From contig NC_085052.1 of assembly GCF_963662255.1 (NCBI RefSeq), positions 11,367,807-11,431,806 on the forward strand: a DNA stretch of 64,000 nucleotides, in the 5' to 3' direction. The translations under genes and the position numbers were made by a program. Positions 48,300 through 61,100 of this stretch are shown here, in pieces; the first letter of the stretch is position 1; each line of letters starts with the position of its first letter. The DNA is from Cinclus cinclus. Taxonomy: Eukaryota > Chordata > Aves > Passeriformes > Cinclidae. The notes beneath the pieces were generated by a model. That model was not told where the DNA came from, did not search any database, and saw only the letters and a program-made list of their open reading frames with translations.

Positions 48300-48455
48300 T
48301 GGGGGGTTGTTGTGACTGAAATGCAGGACCTGGCAGCTCACCTTACTGAACCTCATGCAACTGGCATTTCAATTCAGCATGTCCAGACCCCTCTGCATTC
48401 CTATTCCCCAGCAGATCAACACTCCTGCCCAACTCAGTCTGTAAAGCTGATAAGC
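48300..48455 (-). mobile_element. CR1 LINE fragment (reverse-transcriptase region)
   Basis: Minus-strand translation contains CMRFSKVSCQVLHFSHNN, the segment following the FADDTKL block of CR1 reverse transcriptase. Upstream of it, a degenerate TELGRSVDLLG corresponds to the DTKLGG-SVDLLE region. Both ends are lost in unrelated sequence. It is a short internal fragment with no coding capacity. Confidence 0.85.
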
Positions 48456-50337
48456 CATCCAAACACAAAACTCCAGTCTTTAATGCTCAGCTCTTACAGA
48501 CTGATTTCTGATCTGACTTTAATACTGTCAGGATTGTGGTGAAAGGATCACACTCCTCAGTTTGACCCCTTTGACAGTGATCCCAAGCACAATCAGAACA
48601 ACCAGGCAAAAATGAGGAGCTCGCCTTGTAAAGGCAGGGTATGTGAGTAGCTTTGCATCTCCATGTCAGGTCTAAGCCAGCAGCTTCCAGTGCTTGTGGT
48701 AGCAGGGAAGGCAGATTCTACCAGCAGCAGGATGGGAATGCTGGCCTGGCTTTCCATCATAAGAGCTATTTCCGTAATAACATTTTCAGAAACTGCATCT
48801 TTGGGGGATGTTATAGCCTCCCTGGTAAGGAGGGAAAGGGAAGATGACAAGAACCAAGTAAGCCTGCCCACATGTTCAAAGGCAGAGAAATACAGTGTGT
48901 AGCTCTGATACTAAATGGTAACTCCAAGCCTCCAGCTGCCTTCCCTTGCCAGAAGTTAGCAGGCAGCTGCTATAAGCATGTACCTCTGTGACTTGCTGCC
49001 AGGCATCACCAAAGGCTGGAGAGATGGTAGATCTACAAAGAAAGCAGAGACACTAGGGCCAGGATTTATGTCATTTTCCTTCTTTTTCTGAGGTCAAAGA
49101 TCAGCATCGTAGTCTGCTGAAAAGTCCAAAAGAGGAAAATTAATAATTTATGTAATTACTAATGATTTTAATTATTTTTTCTATTAGATTTCATTAAAAT
49201 TGTTTGTCATACAGTTTAAAATTGGTTGTGGATCAAGTCAAGGATAAATGCACACAATTTCCTCTGTGCAGCCTGCCTTCTCCATCTCCAAAGATTCCCA
49301 TGCTACAGGAATCTCTCTCCATCACAGCTGCCACAAAACCACAGCCAGAGCTGGGTACAGCAACAGAAGGCAGGAGATCCTACAAGCACCATTTTCCTTT
49401 CCCCCATCTGGGAGACTACTCAGATTTCAGGCTCTGTCCTGGCTCCTCATCTTCCTGAACAGGTTCTGGTAGCTGCTGCTCAGGGCTCTCTGCACTTCAT
49501 GCTTCCTGCTAACCCACACTGTGTTGCTACTTGCAGAAGCTAGATTGCCACATTTCCACCTTTTTATATGAAATTTTGGTTAAAAATAGAGCTAGCTTGG
49601 GGGAAAAGTATTTTCAAAGTTTTAAATAAAATGCATATTTTCTCTTCAAATTTGTAACAATCAGCAGGCAGTTTGTTTTTCCCATAAAGAAGATTCAAAA
49701 CTAAACTATGCATGTTTAATAACAGCAATTATTTTACACGGTTTTCTAAGCACTTCCATTCCCCCCCCCCAACACACTTCTTGCCGTCTGCTCCTATTTA
49801 TGCAGAGACTTGAAAAAGTATGGAAGTTGCTCATTCCTCCCAGCCCTGTCACAGGGTTTAAAAGAACACATTTTTCATATGATAATGAGGACTTACTTAA
49901 AAAATTTTATGAAAAGCAGCATTGTGTTTATGCTTTTCAGAAGCAACTAAAAATTTTTACAAGCAAATTTGAAGTCAATAACCATTAAGCCAAAAGTTTT
50001 CCTTCAGAGAACTTCACCTAGCAGCCACTGAAGTCTGACAGTCAGGATGCTGCATGGACTTGGATCTATATTAGCTCAAAGACACCCAAGTTCCTCCCCC
50101 AGACACATCTTTATTACTGTGTCATACATAACTAGAAACTCAAGTTTGCTGTTGAGGCAATCTGACAACACATGCACAGCTTAAGAAGTTTTTTGATTCT
50201 GCAAGGTGTACTGTGGGCTACATATTATTGCACCTCAATGTCAATCTTCCTCAACAATTACCAGAATAACTACTTCTGCTCCCCGCCCTCCACAACTGAG
50301 ACAGATCTCTTTTCGCACTGAAAAATAAAACACTCAT

Positions 50338-50373
50338 TGCCATGGGAATTTACTAGTAAATTCCCATAAGGCA
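50338..50373. repeat. 26-bp perfect palindrome with extended stem
   Basis: Positions 50342-50367 form a perfect palindrome (13-bp arms, ATGGGAATTTACT and its complement, no spacer). The arms extend by TGCC/GGCA across a 2-nt AA bulge, giving 17 paired bases in all. No transposon or gene signature surrounds it. Confidence 0.9.
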
Positions 50374-50986
50374 CAGTCTTACTCTGCCTATCCACTTGCA
50401 AAATTAAACTTAAAAAGTGACAGAAATTGGCCAAAGGCAAGAATGAAGGAATCATAGTGAGTGCACTGAAGGATCACAGTCAAAGCATGCAGTTAAAGAC
50501 TAATAAGAATTGTGGCTTTAAGGCAGGATCTAATCAAAAGAAAAGACAGAGCATGTTGTATTAGTTATTCAGCAGATGACACCAGCAAAATGCAGGAATT
50601 GGGGTTGGAACAGCTTTGTAATACAGGAGGTGCCTTCTTCCCAGTAAGAGTGAGCTGTTAGACCACTACAAGAACTCTTCTGGGACAAAGCAGACAGTTC
50701 TGTCACCTGCAGTCACAAAGAGCTACTGAGATCAGAAGCGGTGTGAAATAGGGCTAACACAGGATCAGGAAGGGGAAAAAAAAAAAAAACCATCCCACAA
50801 GTGGAACCTTTATTATAAAAAGAAAAATGAAATCAAATGTGATCATTCTCCATATAAATCTTCAGTAATTATCACTAATGAAAGAATTAACATGCACTGA
50901 CATTTTAGCTGGGGAATATACAATGATTTCTAATCACAAGTGTTGGACTATCAAACAACTTTTTGGTAGCAGTGATTCTAGCTTGT

Positions 50987-51012
50987 TTTAAAGTGAGTTT
51001 AATCACTTTAAA
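50987..51012. repeat. Inverted repeat, 10-bp perfect arms, 6-nt loop
   Basis: TTTAAAGTGA, GTTTAA, TCACTTTAAA, followed by a third related piece AAGTGTGTTA. Only about 620 bp from the 26-bp palindrome at 50.34 kb. Confidence 0.85.
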
Positions 51013-51682
51013 GTGTGTTAATGTTTTTGACAGCACAGAACTGGACTTCTTGACATAGAAGATACATTCCACAGATTTTCTTTCATGCTTCTGAACTCCT
51101 TAAAGACTAAATGAATCCACGTTTCCATCTGCTGGGTTGAAATATTTGTTCAACAATAATACTCTTCCAACATCTATCATTGTCACCTGTTCACTAAGCA
51201 CTGGATATAGAATTACAGCTCTACCAAAGAAAGAATGTATCTAGGCTATTCGCATCTAAAGAGAATGTTCTTTCATCCTGTTATGTAAGTTTCTTTCCCC
51301 CCAAAGGAATCTCAAAACACTTATATGCCACGCACTGGTTTACTGTACACAGAGATTTCCCAATTATAGCATGCAGTCCTCTGGGGTGATCCATGTCATC
51401 TGTTTTAACAGCCCACAGCAAACATGCACAGCAGAGAGAGCATGTCCTCCTGAACACACAAAGGAGATTCTCTGGGAAACAGGCTGGAACTCTACTAAAC
51501 TTGGACTGTGGCCAGGACTTCATGTCTAACACCTCCAAATGGTCCCACAACAACTCTGAAGCAACAGGGATGTTTGTTCCAGGCTATATCCAAATGAGGC
51601 TCTAGAGTTGCAGATATCAGGATGGCACATAAATGGTCTATAAAAAAAAATTGATAAAGTAGCATTAGGAGCAAGGACCACT

Positions 51683-51795
51683 GTGAGGCAGGATAAGGAT
51701 ATTTTACCCAATTTACAAATAAACCAAAGCTCACTGTACCTAAGTAATTTCTACACAGTAGCAAAAGAAGTGTATGGTGGATTGAACCCCAGTTT
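51683..51795 (+). mobile_element. MIR-like SINE remnant
   Basis: AAGGATATTTTACCCAATTTAC, then AAACCAAAGCTCACTG, CTAAGTAATTTCTACACAGTAGC and GGATTGAACCCCAG follow the order of the MIR 3' half (attatccccattttacag, aaactgaggctca, taagtaacttgcccaaggtcacacagc, ggatttgaacccag). Confidence 0.55.
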
Positions 51796-54700
51796 ATATC
51801 CCAGTTGTTCCTCCTTTAGCTGCTCTTGAAGCCGTCCATTGCTTCAAAGAATAAATATGAGGTTTATCTATGGAAGAGAAAAATTCCCATGCTTATAAAG
51901 TGTCTCTCCCCAAAACCCCAGACTAATTTCTTGGGTTTCAACAACTCAAATTTCACCATTTCTAGTATCTGAAGGATGCAGATACCCGTCCTTTCAGGAA
52001 AAGCTGCCTCCATATGTTAATTTCCATGACAGCCTTGACACCCGTTTGTCTATGTACCACTTTAAAACAGTAGATTTATTTTTAGTCCAAGCTCTTCCAC
52101 CCAAAGTAGTGAATCCATTTTGTCCTCCATAACAGCTAAAATAAAGTTTTGCACTTTCATGGTTTTGCCCATCAAAAGAGCTCCCAATGCTGCACAAACT
52201 GATGCACAAAGGGGATCCATCAAACAGATCTACTCCACGACAACAACGTATATAGACTGTGACTGAAATTTCCCCATTGTCTCACCAATGGCACACTAGT
52301 CTCAAGCTTGTTTTAGATCTGGGGTAAAAGAAATCAAAGAAATTTGCTGCAGAACAGGGCATTGGATTTAAAATACTCACTTCGCATGCAAAACTTCTAA
52401 GCACTAGACCAGTCTTCCCTTTACCATAAAAAAAACAAGAATAGAACAGATCACAATGTGCTCAGGTGACAGTATCATACTACTCTAAACTGCATATTTC
52501 TTAAACTAAAAGCTTGAGATTATTGGAAACAAATGTTCCCCAATGTCCTTTCATAGCCTAATTCCTCCTCTCTCCTCTACTCCCAAACTTTACTGTGTTT
52601 GAAAATGTCATCATTCCCTTGGTGACACATCCCAGCCATGTAGGGTGGCAGCTGAGTCACCTCCCTGCTGTGACGAGGTGTAATGGTGACAAGCACCACA
52701 CAACTGCACAATCCTTTTTTGAGCACTTTGTGTTGGAGGTTGCTCTATACAAAGGCTGGGTGGGAGGAACAAATCAGAGCTCCACACACACAAAGGAGAA
52801 GGGAGGGATTGGAGGTGGCCCTGGCAATCAAATTACATCTTCAAGCACAGTCAAGCTAAAGGGCACTTAGGGAACCAGGCACAGACTGAAAGACCAGGAA
52901 TGAGTCAGAGACTCATTTAGGCTGACATTCTGCTGATATCTACTGAAGGCTCTGAATTAAAGCATCTCTTGAAGCATCTATGTCTCTCCACAGACTTGTG
53001 GAGATACTGGGATGTAGCATCACATCTTCGGTCTTAATGCCAGCTTAAAATGTTCCTCTCTTTATCCCACTAGTTCTGTGTTTTCCAGTTCATAAAAAGG
53101 TTCTCCTGGAAACTGGAAAAGTAAATTATCCTAATTTCAAATGTCCCTTTTGTCAGGGGAAAAAGAGCCAGAAATCCCCTCATCCAGCTTTCCTGTTCAA
53201 GAAAATGGACCAGTACCACAGATTACCTAAAATTCCCAAACTTTATTCTGTTTGACTCTGCCCTCATACCCATGTCAGAGAATGTTTTACAAGACAGATG
53301 ATCATACAGCACCCACAGTAATAACTACTGCCTAAAGGGCAACGGAAAAGCAATGAAAAATCAGACTGTTCAGTCTAAGATGGACTTTGATGGGTAGGTG
53401 GAAAAAACACCTTCCAAACAGGTGACATCACGTTATCCCAAGTGCACAATTTTGCCTTGAGTCCTTGAAGGATGAACCCCCCCATCTCTTCTGCATGGGA
53501 GAGAAGCAGAATTCATGGTGCTGAACTCCAGAAAAACAGCTTTTTTACATCCTTTCCCCAAGGAATAAATTTGCTAATGAAGGTTGACCTCAGCAGGATG
53601 GCAGATCAGCTGCATACATCCTCTTCTCTCTCTAATGCTCAGCAGTCTGGCTGTTGTGTTTCCTAGTTTTGAAATTGTGGTTTAATGCAAAACATTGTCC
53701 AGTGTGGCACCTGGTTAACCAAGGAAACAAACCTGGAACTGACTACCAAATCACAACCTTCTTGCACATTTATTGGTGCCTCCTTTCCCTGAATTAGGAA
53801 GTGAATTATGCCAGATGGCATTATAATGTCTTGGAAATATTTGCTGCAAACTTCTGGAAAAACTTTCATTTCCTCTTTGGCCTGCACCATGAAAGATGCA
53901 TTTTCTCCCATGAATTGGTCCACCAAACTACTGGACCTTTTATCAGACCAATTTACAGCTAATAGAGAAACAGAATAACTGCAAGCAATGCTAGAACATC
54001 GCTAATAACTAAGGATAGTTGTCTAAGGCTCTGTTCTCTTAGTGTTCTCCACTTAAATATGGGTCCATTTGCTATGTCATGATGACCTGAAGACCCCTAT
54101 CAAATGAAACTACAAGTCAGTTATTCTCCTCTCCTATGCCCTACTTCAAGTCAGCTCAGAACCAATTTCAAATGCTTTTAAAAGTAAACTCTGTACAGGA
54201 ATCATTTTTCAACACTTTCTTGCAGCTGAAGTTGAGCAATTCTTCCTGTGGAGGCCACACTGAAAGTCTGCAATGGGTTTGACCTCACAGGATACATCCC
54301 TAATGTAGTCTTTGTCCAGTTTACCCTCTGGGGAGCAAGAGGGGGATAGAAAAAAGTGAAGAGCAAAAATGAGAATTCAATGCATTGTAGAGTGCTCTCC
54401 CTGGTGTAATTGTCTTGGCTGCACAAAAGCAGAAAGTACCTATTTCTAGGGCTTCTGTAAGAATCTCAGCTTAACAGCCGACCCTTACATACAGTCTGGT
54501 TACAAAAAGAGATGCCCCATCATTCACACATCACTTCCTCACCTTTGGCTAAAGTAACTGGAAAGGGATCAATGATAAAGATAAAACCTGAAAAATCAGA
54601 TGTATTCCCAAAGGGGCCAGGAGTTTTTTACTCGTATTTAAAAAGCTTTGAGAAATCTTAACACTAAGTCAATATAGGCAGGGAAAGAAATGCAGTTGGG

Positions 54701-54907
54701 CTGCCCCTTGTTCCCAGGAGCAGACAGACAAGAAAAGGTCACAACACTCACACAGTAAAAAAAGAGATCTGCAAAGTTAATGCCTCTCTCAAGCTTGCTG
54801 CAGGCCAGAGTGTAACTGTGAACCCAGCATGCTATGCAAGCTGCTCTAAACTGGCTAAGATAGCACTTTGTTCTGCACTTATCAGTGCCTTTGGCACTGC
54901 TTATCCT

Positions 54908-55215
54908 TTTTTCAGCTGGGATAGAGTTAATTTTCTTCCTATTAGCTGGTACAGTGATGTTTTGGATTTCAGATGTGAATAATATTGGTAACGTGCTCAT
55001 GTTTTAGCTGTTTCTGAGCAGCACTTATGCTAAGTCAAGGACTTTTCTGAGTCTTTGCTGCCTGGCCAGTGAGAAGGCTGGGGGTGCACAAGAAGCTGGG
55101 AGGGGACACAACCAAGACAGCTGACCCCAGCTGGACAGAGGGACATTCCAGCTCATATGGCACGGCGCTAAACAATAAAGCTGGGGGCAGTTGGCTGGGG
55201 GTGGCAGCCTGCAGG
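54908..55215 (+). mobile_element. Fragment of an avian endogenous retrovirus LTR
   Basis: The stretch beginning near TTTCAGCTGGGATAGAG and running through AGCTGGTACAGTG, GTCAAGGACTTTTCTGAG, CACAAGAAGCTGGGAGG and GGACATTCCAGCTCATATGG matches, by eye, a common LTR family of bird genomes. The usual TATA-like stretch is degraded to AACAATAAAGCTGGGGG here. The 3' boundary is uncertain and no internal retroviral genes are present. It is a non-functional solo or truncated copy. Confidence 0.7.
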
Positions 55216-57927
55216 CTGCATGAAAGATTGCATGGCAGGAGAGGGACACAGTAGATTCCCAGCCTTGCACCATCCCAGCCAAACCAGAGCACCCAACACA
55301 AGGCTTTAAGTTTACAATGAGACAAATAGAAAACAGCAGCATGCTCACCTCCAGGAGCTGTGCACTGTGCTGCCTCTCTCCCAAAACCGTCTGCCCGAGG
55401 CTGCAGCAGATGAGGGTTCAAACCCTGCCATAATGCTTAGTGCCACTTAACACACAGGAATCCTGCACGTACTGGGGGAAGACAACATTAAGCCCTGTGG
55501 TACCTTCATATGGATAAGAATTACTGAAGAATCACCAGATTCCCAGCAGCACCTGCTAGAGGACAAAGATTCATTACATTTCAAATTTCTGCTTAATATC
55601 GCCCCCAGCCCTCAGAAATTAGTCTTCAATGTTTACAGCCCTATAACAACTACTTTTAAAAGGTTTCTCCATTTTCTGGTCTTTTTGTGTCACGTACCTA
55701 ATCAAATGTGGTAAATTTATTCTATAGTCCCTTCTACACATTGTCTCCCTCTTCGAGATAATTTTCAAATGAATTTTTTCCAGCATGTGCTCCTTCCTGT
55801 TTCTATACCACTGCTGTAAATGGGATTTTTCTTCTTGACATCAAAAGAAGCAAAATAGGGCTTCCTAAGATAGTTTTCTGGCTGATTACACAGCAGCAGT
55901 GCAGTAGTCATGAGCAATAGATAAGTAGGTTTAACACAACATAGTTTTGCTTCTTTGGGCTGTAGAACAACATAAATATGTTAATGCACCCAACTCTGTG
56001 CCCTGCAGAGCTCCACAGCAGCCTCTGCTCTCAGCTGCAAAGGCAAGCACACACCTCAGTGGGAAGGGCTCCTGCTCTGCCCCCATACCTGCAGCTGTTC
56101 ACAGGCACCAGCACAACAGCCTCACAACAGCCCGCATGTGCCCTGGGCCACTGCTATACCACCTGGGCCAACATGGGAGGTGGTGACAGCTAGAGATGTC
56201 CCTCAGGGGGTGATGCAGCCATTGGTGGGGAGCTAATGCAGCCCCGGTCCTCTGAAGAGTACTGGCCACAAAGAAAAATGAAGCATAGTTTTTAGCTGTC
56301 CACTTCAGCCAGAGATCCCATCCAGATCGTACCTGAACTAACCCATTCACTGGTTTCTTTTTTGGAAGCAAAAAATAGCAAAAAATACAAAACATTAAAA
56401 AAAAACCCTCTGGTGCTCCCTTGTGTTCATATTTAGGTAGTAAACAAGCAAGAAGCTGGAAAAACCCAGTCAAGTGAAAAACAAACTTTTGCAAAGGGGT
56501 TCAGGCAGGCAGTACTTCGAGAACAATTTCATGAGCATAAACTATTTTCACTGACTCAGAGCACAGAGACACTCCCTTTTATGCATTGCAAAATCTCGGT
56601 GTGTAGCAAACTACAGTCCTGGTCAAAGGAGTAGAGATAGAAGGAAGGATGAAGAGACACTTAGGAGGATGGAAAGGCACAGAGGTTCAGCGAAAAAAGA
56701 GCCCTGGTCTGCTTTTGGCAGGTTCAAACATCTGCTGTAGAATATTTCATATGGCAATGTTAGGTGTGTGTGTGTTTAGAAACATACATTTCTTTCCTAT
56801 GTGCCCATTATGGAATTTTCATAAAATAGAGCACTTCTCAATAAGTAATTCTTCTGCAGAATAATTTACAGTTACGTACACAAGTCATCTAGTAAACTGC
56901 AGTTGCATCTAGACTTCCATGTCTATGCTGGTTCATAAGATTTTCATGTAGTAGCACAATTCTGCTTGTATTCCTGAGACTGCAGGCAAATGTTTAAATA
57001 TTTTACACATAGAAAAACATTTTGAATGAATTTTTTAAGCCAAGATGTAACATTTCTAATCCTACTCGGTTTGAGGAGTTTCATACAGTTAAAGAATGCC
57101 CTGTCTGGGACTTGAACTGAGAAACCAATGGCTCCTCAGTTTTTACAGATACAGACTGATTCTTCACTGAATGCAAGGGATGATTTCTGAACTTCTGGTT
57201 AAACTCAAGACACTAAAATATAAACTTACCTCCATTTTATATTCCCTTACTAGTTGCTTTCCAGATTCCCAAAATCCTCGGTATATCCTGAAACAAATCT
57301 GAACAATTCAGTAGTACAAACCATATCTGAGAACAAGAGCCTACACACAGTGCCTGAAAGGAAAGAGCCAGCTAGAAGACATTAAACTATTTTCTGTATA
57401 GATTTTTCATTCATGTCTTTTACCTGACGAATGGCTGCACAAGTCTGAATTAGGAGTTTCCTTGAAAACACAATCCAAAACTAACAAATTGACAGGTAGT
57501 TATAGAATGAAAAATATACCCTAGAAAATGGATCGAGTTGATGTTCCTCAAACTGTACAAGGCAATAAAGCAGGAGTAGAACTGCTAAATCAGGTCAAGC
57601 CCCACACAATGTTTGAAATAATCCAGGCAGAAACTTGTTAGAGATTGCTGAAGTAGACAAAAAGGAAGACTTTGAGGTTTAGGGTCTTCAACTCTTACAT
57701 TTTCTACTCTTTCCTCAGCTCCTTGCCAGAGGGAATCCCCTCTAAAGATGTTGTCCTCATTCTGAAGCTCTTTAAGCACATTCAATTTTTGCATGGATAC
57801 CCAATTTTAGCAAAGACCTTGAGGTCTTCTCTGTTCTCTGGTACTTTGCCATAAAATAAATTGGGTATTTAATGCCAGAAGTCTATGACAATGAAGTAGA
57901 CTCTTTGTGGATGCATAGTGGGAAAGA
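55216..57927. other. Upstream flank, no gene
   Basis: Follows the LTR fragment. A slightly GC-richer part at 55.95-56.26 kb has open frames on both strands but no protein signature. Otherwise unique. Confidence 0.5.
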
Positions 57928-58166
57928 AGAGTGGATCTTCCATCATCCTTGAGCAGCACAAGAGGAAGGTATTTCTGCCCCTTTATTGCTGGTCTCCGAG
58001 ACTTCTCCTGGAGTACTGTGTTCAGTTCCGGAGCACTCAGCACAGACTTGTTGGAGCAAGTCCAGAGAGGGACCGAAAAAAAAAAAAAAACAGCTGCAAC
58101 TGTTCATCCTGCAGAAGAGAAGGCTTTAAAGTCCTTTCTAACCCAAACATTCTTATGACTCTATGA
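57928..58166 (+). mobile_element. CR1 LINE fragment with internal deletion
   Basis: The plus strand encodes a degenerate CR1 ORF2 segment (LEYCVQFRSTQH followed, after a frame change, by LEQVQRGTEK). An A15 run (58076-58090) follows, and the sequence then jumps to the CR1 3' end (CCTTTCTAACCCAAACATTC, then TTATGACTCTATGAG). The coding part between them is missing, so this is an internally deleted remnant. Confidence 0.85.
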
Positions 58167-61100
58167 GAAGTTAGCATTAAGATTCAAAATATGATTCAAA
58201 AAAGAAAAGGATACACAAGTCTGCCAGCCTGCTGCAGAATTCTCATCTGCTGTCCAAAACATTTTTGCTTTCAAGAACCAACTTTCACAGAATAATTTAT
58301 GTTCTTTGTTTTTTATGTGCTTCCTTGCAAATATTTAAATCAATCATGTCCAGAAAACATCTGACCCAAATAGGAGAGGATTATGCAACAGCATGTCATT
58401 AGTGAATCAATATTGTCTGACCAGGCCATGTGCTAGTCAAGGTCACATTGATTTCTTTAATGTCATATTACTGCAGCCAACCTTCCTGGCAGATCTGTCC
58501 ATGTTGCAGTGGTTACAAGTGTAGACTCACCTCACTGCTTGCCAATCTGCAGGATGCTTGGTACCTTTTTCATCCCAAGTTTCCACTCTATCTGAAGTAC
58601 CATTGCCCTCCATGTGTTGTGCCCAGCTCCAGCAAAACCCACTGCTGCAGTGTCTCCTGATTCCTCTGGCTGGACACATTCAGCTGCTGAGATACCCCAT
58701 TAAATACTTTGTTCTGAAAGCATTATAGGCTACATGTGCTTAACACGCTAAAACCACATCACTCTTTATGGGAAACTGAAACTTCAAACTAAACTACAGT
58801 ATGATCACAAAATTTTCATCTTTGGTCCATTCAGCAGTGGTCCTTATTATCCATTGGGTACACAGCAGGAAGTACACAGCAATAGGAGCAATGTAACAGG
58901 ATTGCTCACCACTGTTTCACCTTTTATTTTTAAGAAGGGAATTGTTAAAACTTGTCTTCCTCCTCTTTTATAGCATGACATTATGAGATGCACTGAAGAA
59001 AAATAGTTCAGAATATAATTAGATATGAAGGGCAATAAGCAGAAAGTTCTATATTTATTACCAGATGTTAGTGGCAAGTTGCAATACAAGCATGTAGGCT
59101 GGCAGCAAAGACCAGGCCCAGCAAGAGTTGGGAATAAGAGCCAGTTCACACAGGAGTGTTATGTCCCAGGCTGAAGAGTGGTGTCAGATATCCCAGCAGT
59201 TTCTTTACCAAATAGAGCAGCAGAGCCAAATCAGGGTGCAACACGAGTGAAAATGTTATTTCTAGGCAGAGTACAGACTGGTGGCAGGCAGAAGGACTCC
59301 ATGTGCCAAGCAAAACCAGTTAGCCAACTGTCTCTGCTCTTTGAGTGTGAACATGATGCTTTTCTTGTGCTTGGATGATTTTTTTTAATTATTATTATTA
59401 TTTTTAATGAATTCTGTCCCTAACCCTAGGGTAAAGCAGCCCAATTCTCAGTGCTGCTAATAAAACAACTCCCATTAAACAGAACATGTAATAAAGAAAA
59501 AAAGCAGTCACACAGGTAAAACCAGAAAAAAAAAAACTGGCTGAGGGAGAAGTCTTCAATAGGAAATTTGGAGCAATCAGAGTACAAAAATCAGGCTGCT
59601 TATCCTGCAAGATAAAGTCATCTGAGGAAAGTGATGAGCTAGTTCCCCTGGTTAACACCTGATTAACAGTTGTATCACTACAAAGCAATGGTGAAACAAT
59701 TGAAAGTCTCCTCATTAAAATAACACAGATAGGAGAAAAAGGTCTTTGAAAATGATGACTAGTTAACACAAGCTTAACTCATTTCCCAGTTGGGTGAGCA
59801 TGGAATGGAAAAACACGGATAATTTGGAGAAGCAGTTCTTCAGAGTAAGACAAGTGAGAAGTCCCTTTCTACCCCCATAGAAGCCCCCAAGAACCAAACA
59901 TGTACTACTTTTTTTATTTTCAACAACTGTTCAAAACTCATAAGTTGATTACATGCACATCCTTGGGTGTCAGCTTGTAAAGTAAACATATAGGTATTCA
60001 TTAAATTCTCATAATGACATCTAGTGCTGAAGCACAAGCACCTCCTAAAAGACGATTAGGGCCAAATTTTGGAAGATGCTGACCCTCATTGCATCTATCA
60101 AACATTGGGAGCAGTCTATAAATACCACCAAACCCAGTGCTTTTGTCATTTACACAGTGCCTCAGTTGAATTAATTAACTACTTTGACCATAACAAAGCC
60201 CTATCTTTAAGGGAAGTAATCATGTGAGTAACACGTAATATTTCCACTGAGAACATTTAATCCCCTAGCTTTCCACCCTTTCAAGCAATACTGATTTCAA
60301 AAGCAAACTCCTTGCTGTCTGGTGCATTACTGAAAGGGTAGGTCAGTCCAACAGTCCAATTAGGACCCCACTGACAGAGAAGGAACCTCTCAATCAATCA
60401 ATATTGAAAGCTCACCTGTTTTATAACTCTGAAGTTATAGCAGTGCTGCAACATACTCTGCTTTTAGCAAAGCAAATCAAGTTTGAGTGCTTAATTCAAA
60501 GTAAACCAGTAAAATCATACAGACAAATCTGCTCCCACATACAGCTCCTGGACAACAGCCAGGGTTGACTTGCATGTCATCCCAGCAAGCACAACCCCTG
60601 AGGAATTCAGTTTAATTTATTCTAACACCTCTGCAGAAAATGCATTGCAAATATCAAGCAAAGGCAGCTATGGTAAACCTTGGTATCACCACTCAGTACA
60701 TAGCCCAATATCTATAAACCTAGAGAAGAAAATTTTCTATTTCTGAAAGTAATCTCTGCAGCAAATCTTACTCCAGGCAGTACAGTTTAATGGTATTAAT
60801 TCACAGATCTATATGCCCTCTGACATGCTCATAACAATATGGAAATCCTCTCAGGACTGTCTGCCCCTTTCACCCATCCTATTTTTTTTAATTAGCTGGT
60901 CTTTTCCAAACCAGGGGAGGCTTCAGATACATGATCTTCCTAAAAGAGTTTCAGTATTTGGATAGACAAGATACCCCCAAACTGATGTCTCTTTCTGGGA
61001 AATGTTTTTCTGTTAGATATCAGAAAATCCAGCCCTTTCTGTCCCCGGCCCCAGTCTTATGGATGGAAGAGACAAAGAGTCAACAGCCATGCTGGAAAGC

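Larger units (their letters stand above)
48456..54907. other. Upstream flank, no gene
   Basis: Unique sequence apart from the C10 run (49761), the two inverted repeats at 50.34 and 50.99 kb, the A14 run (50776) and the MIR remnant at 51.7 kb. An AT-only patch is near 49150-49200. Confidence 0.55.

Noticed and set aside
52350..52430. Possible further MIR 3' end (AAGCACTAGACCAGTC region)
   Set aside because: Only a few scattered matches to MIR; too weak to list.
55395..55425. tRNA-like B-box GAGGGTTCAAACCCTGCC
   Set aside because: No cloverleaf fits: the T stem does not pair in the 5+7+5 arrangement and no A box or acceptor stem is present upstream. Probably chance.
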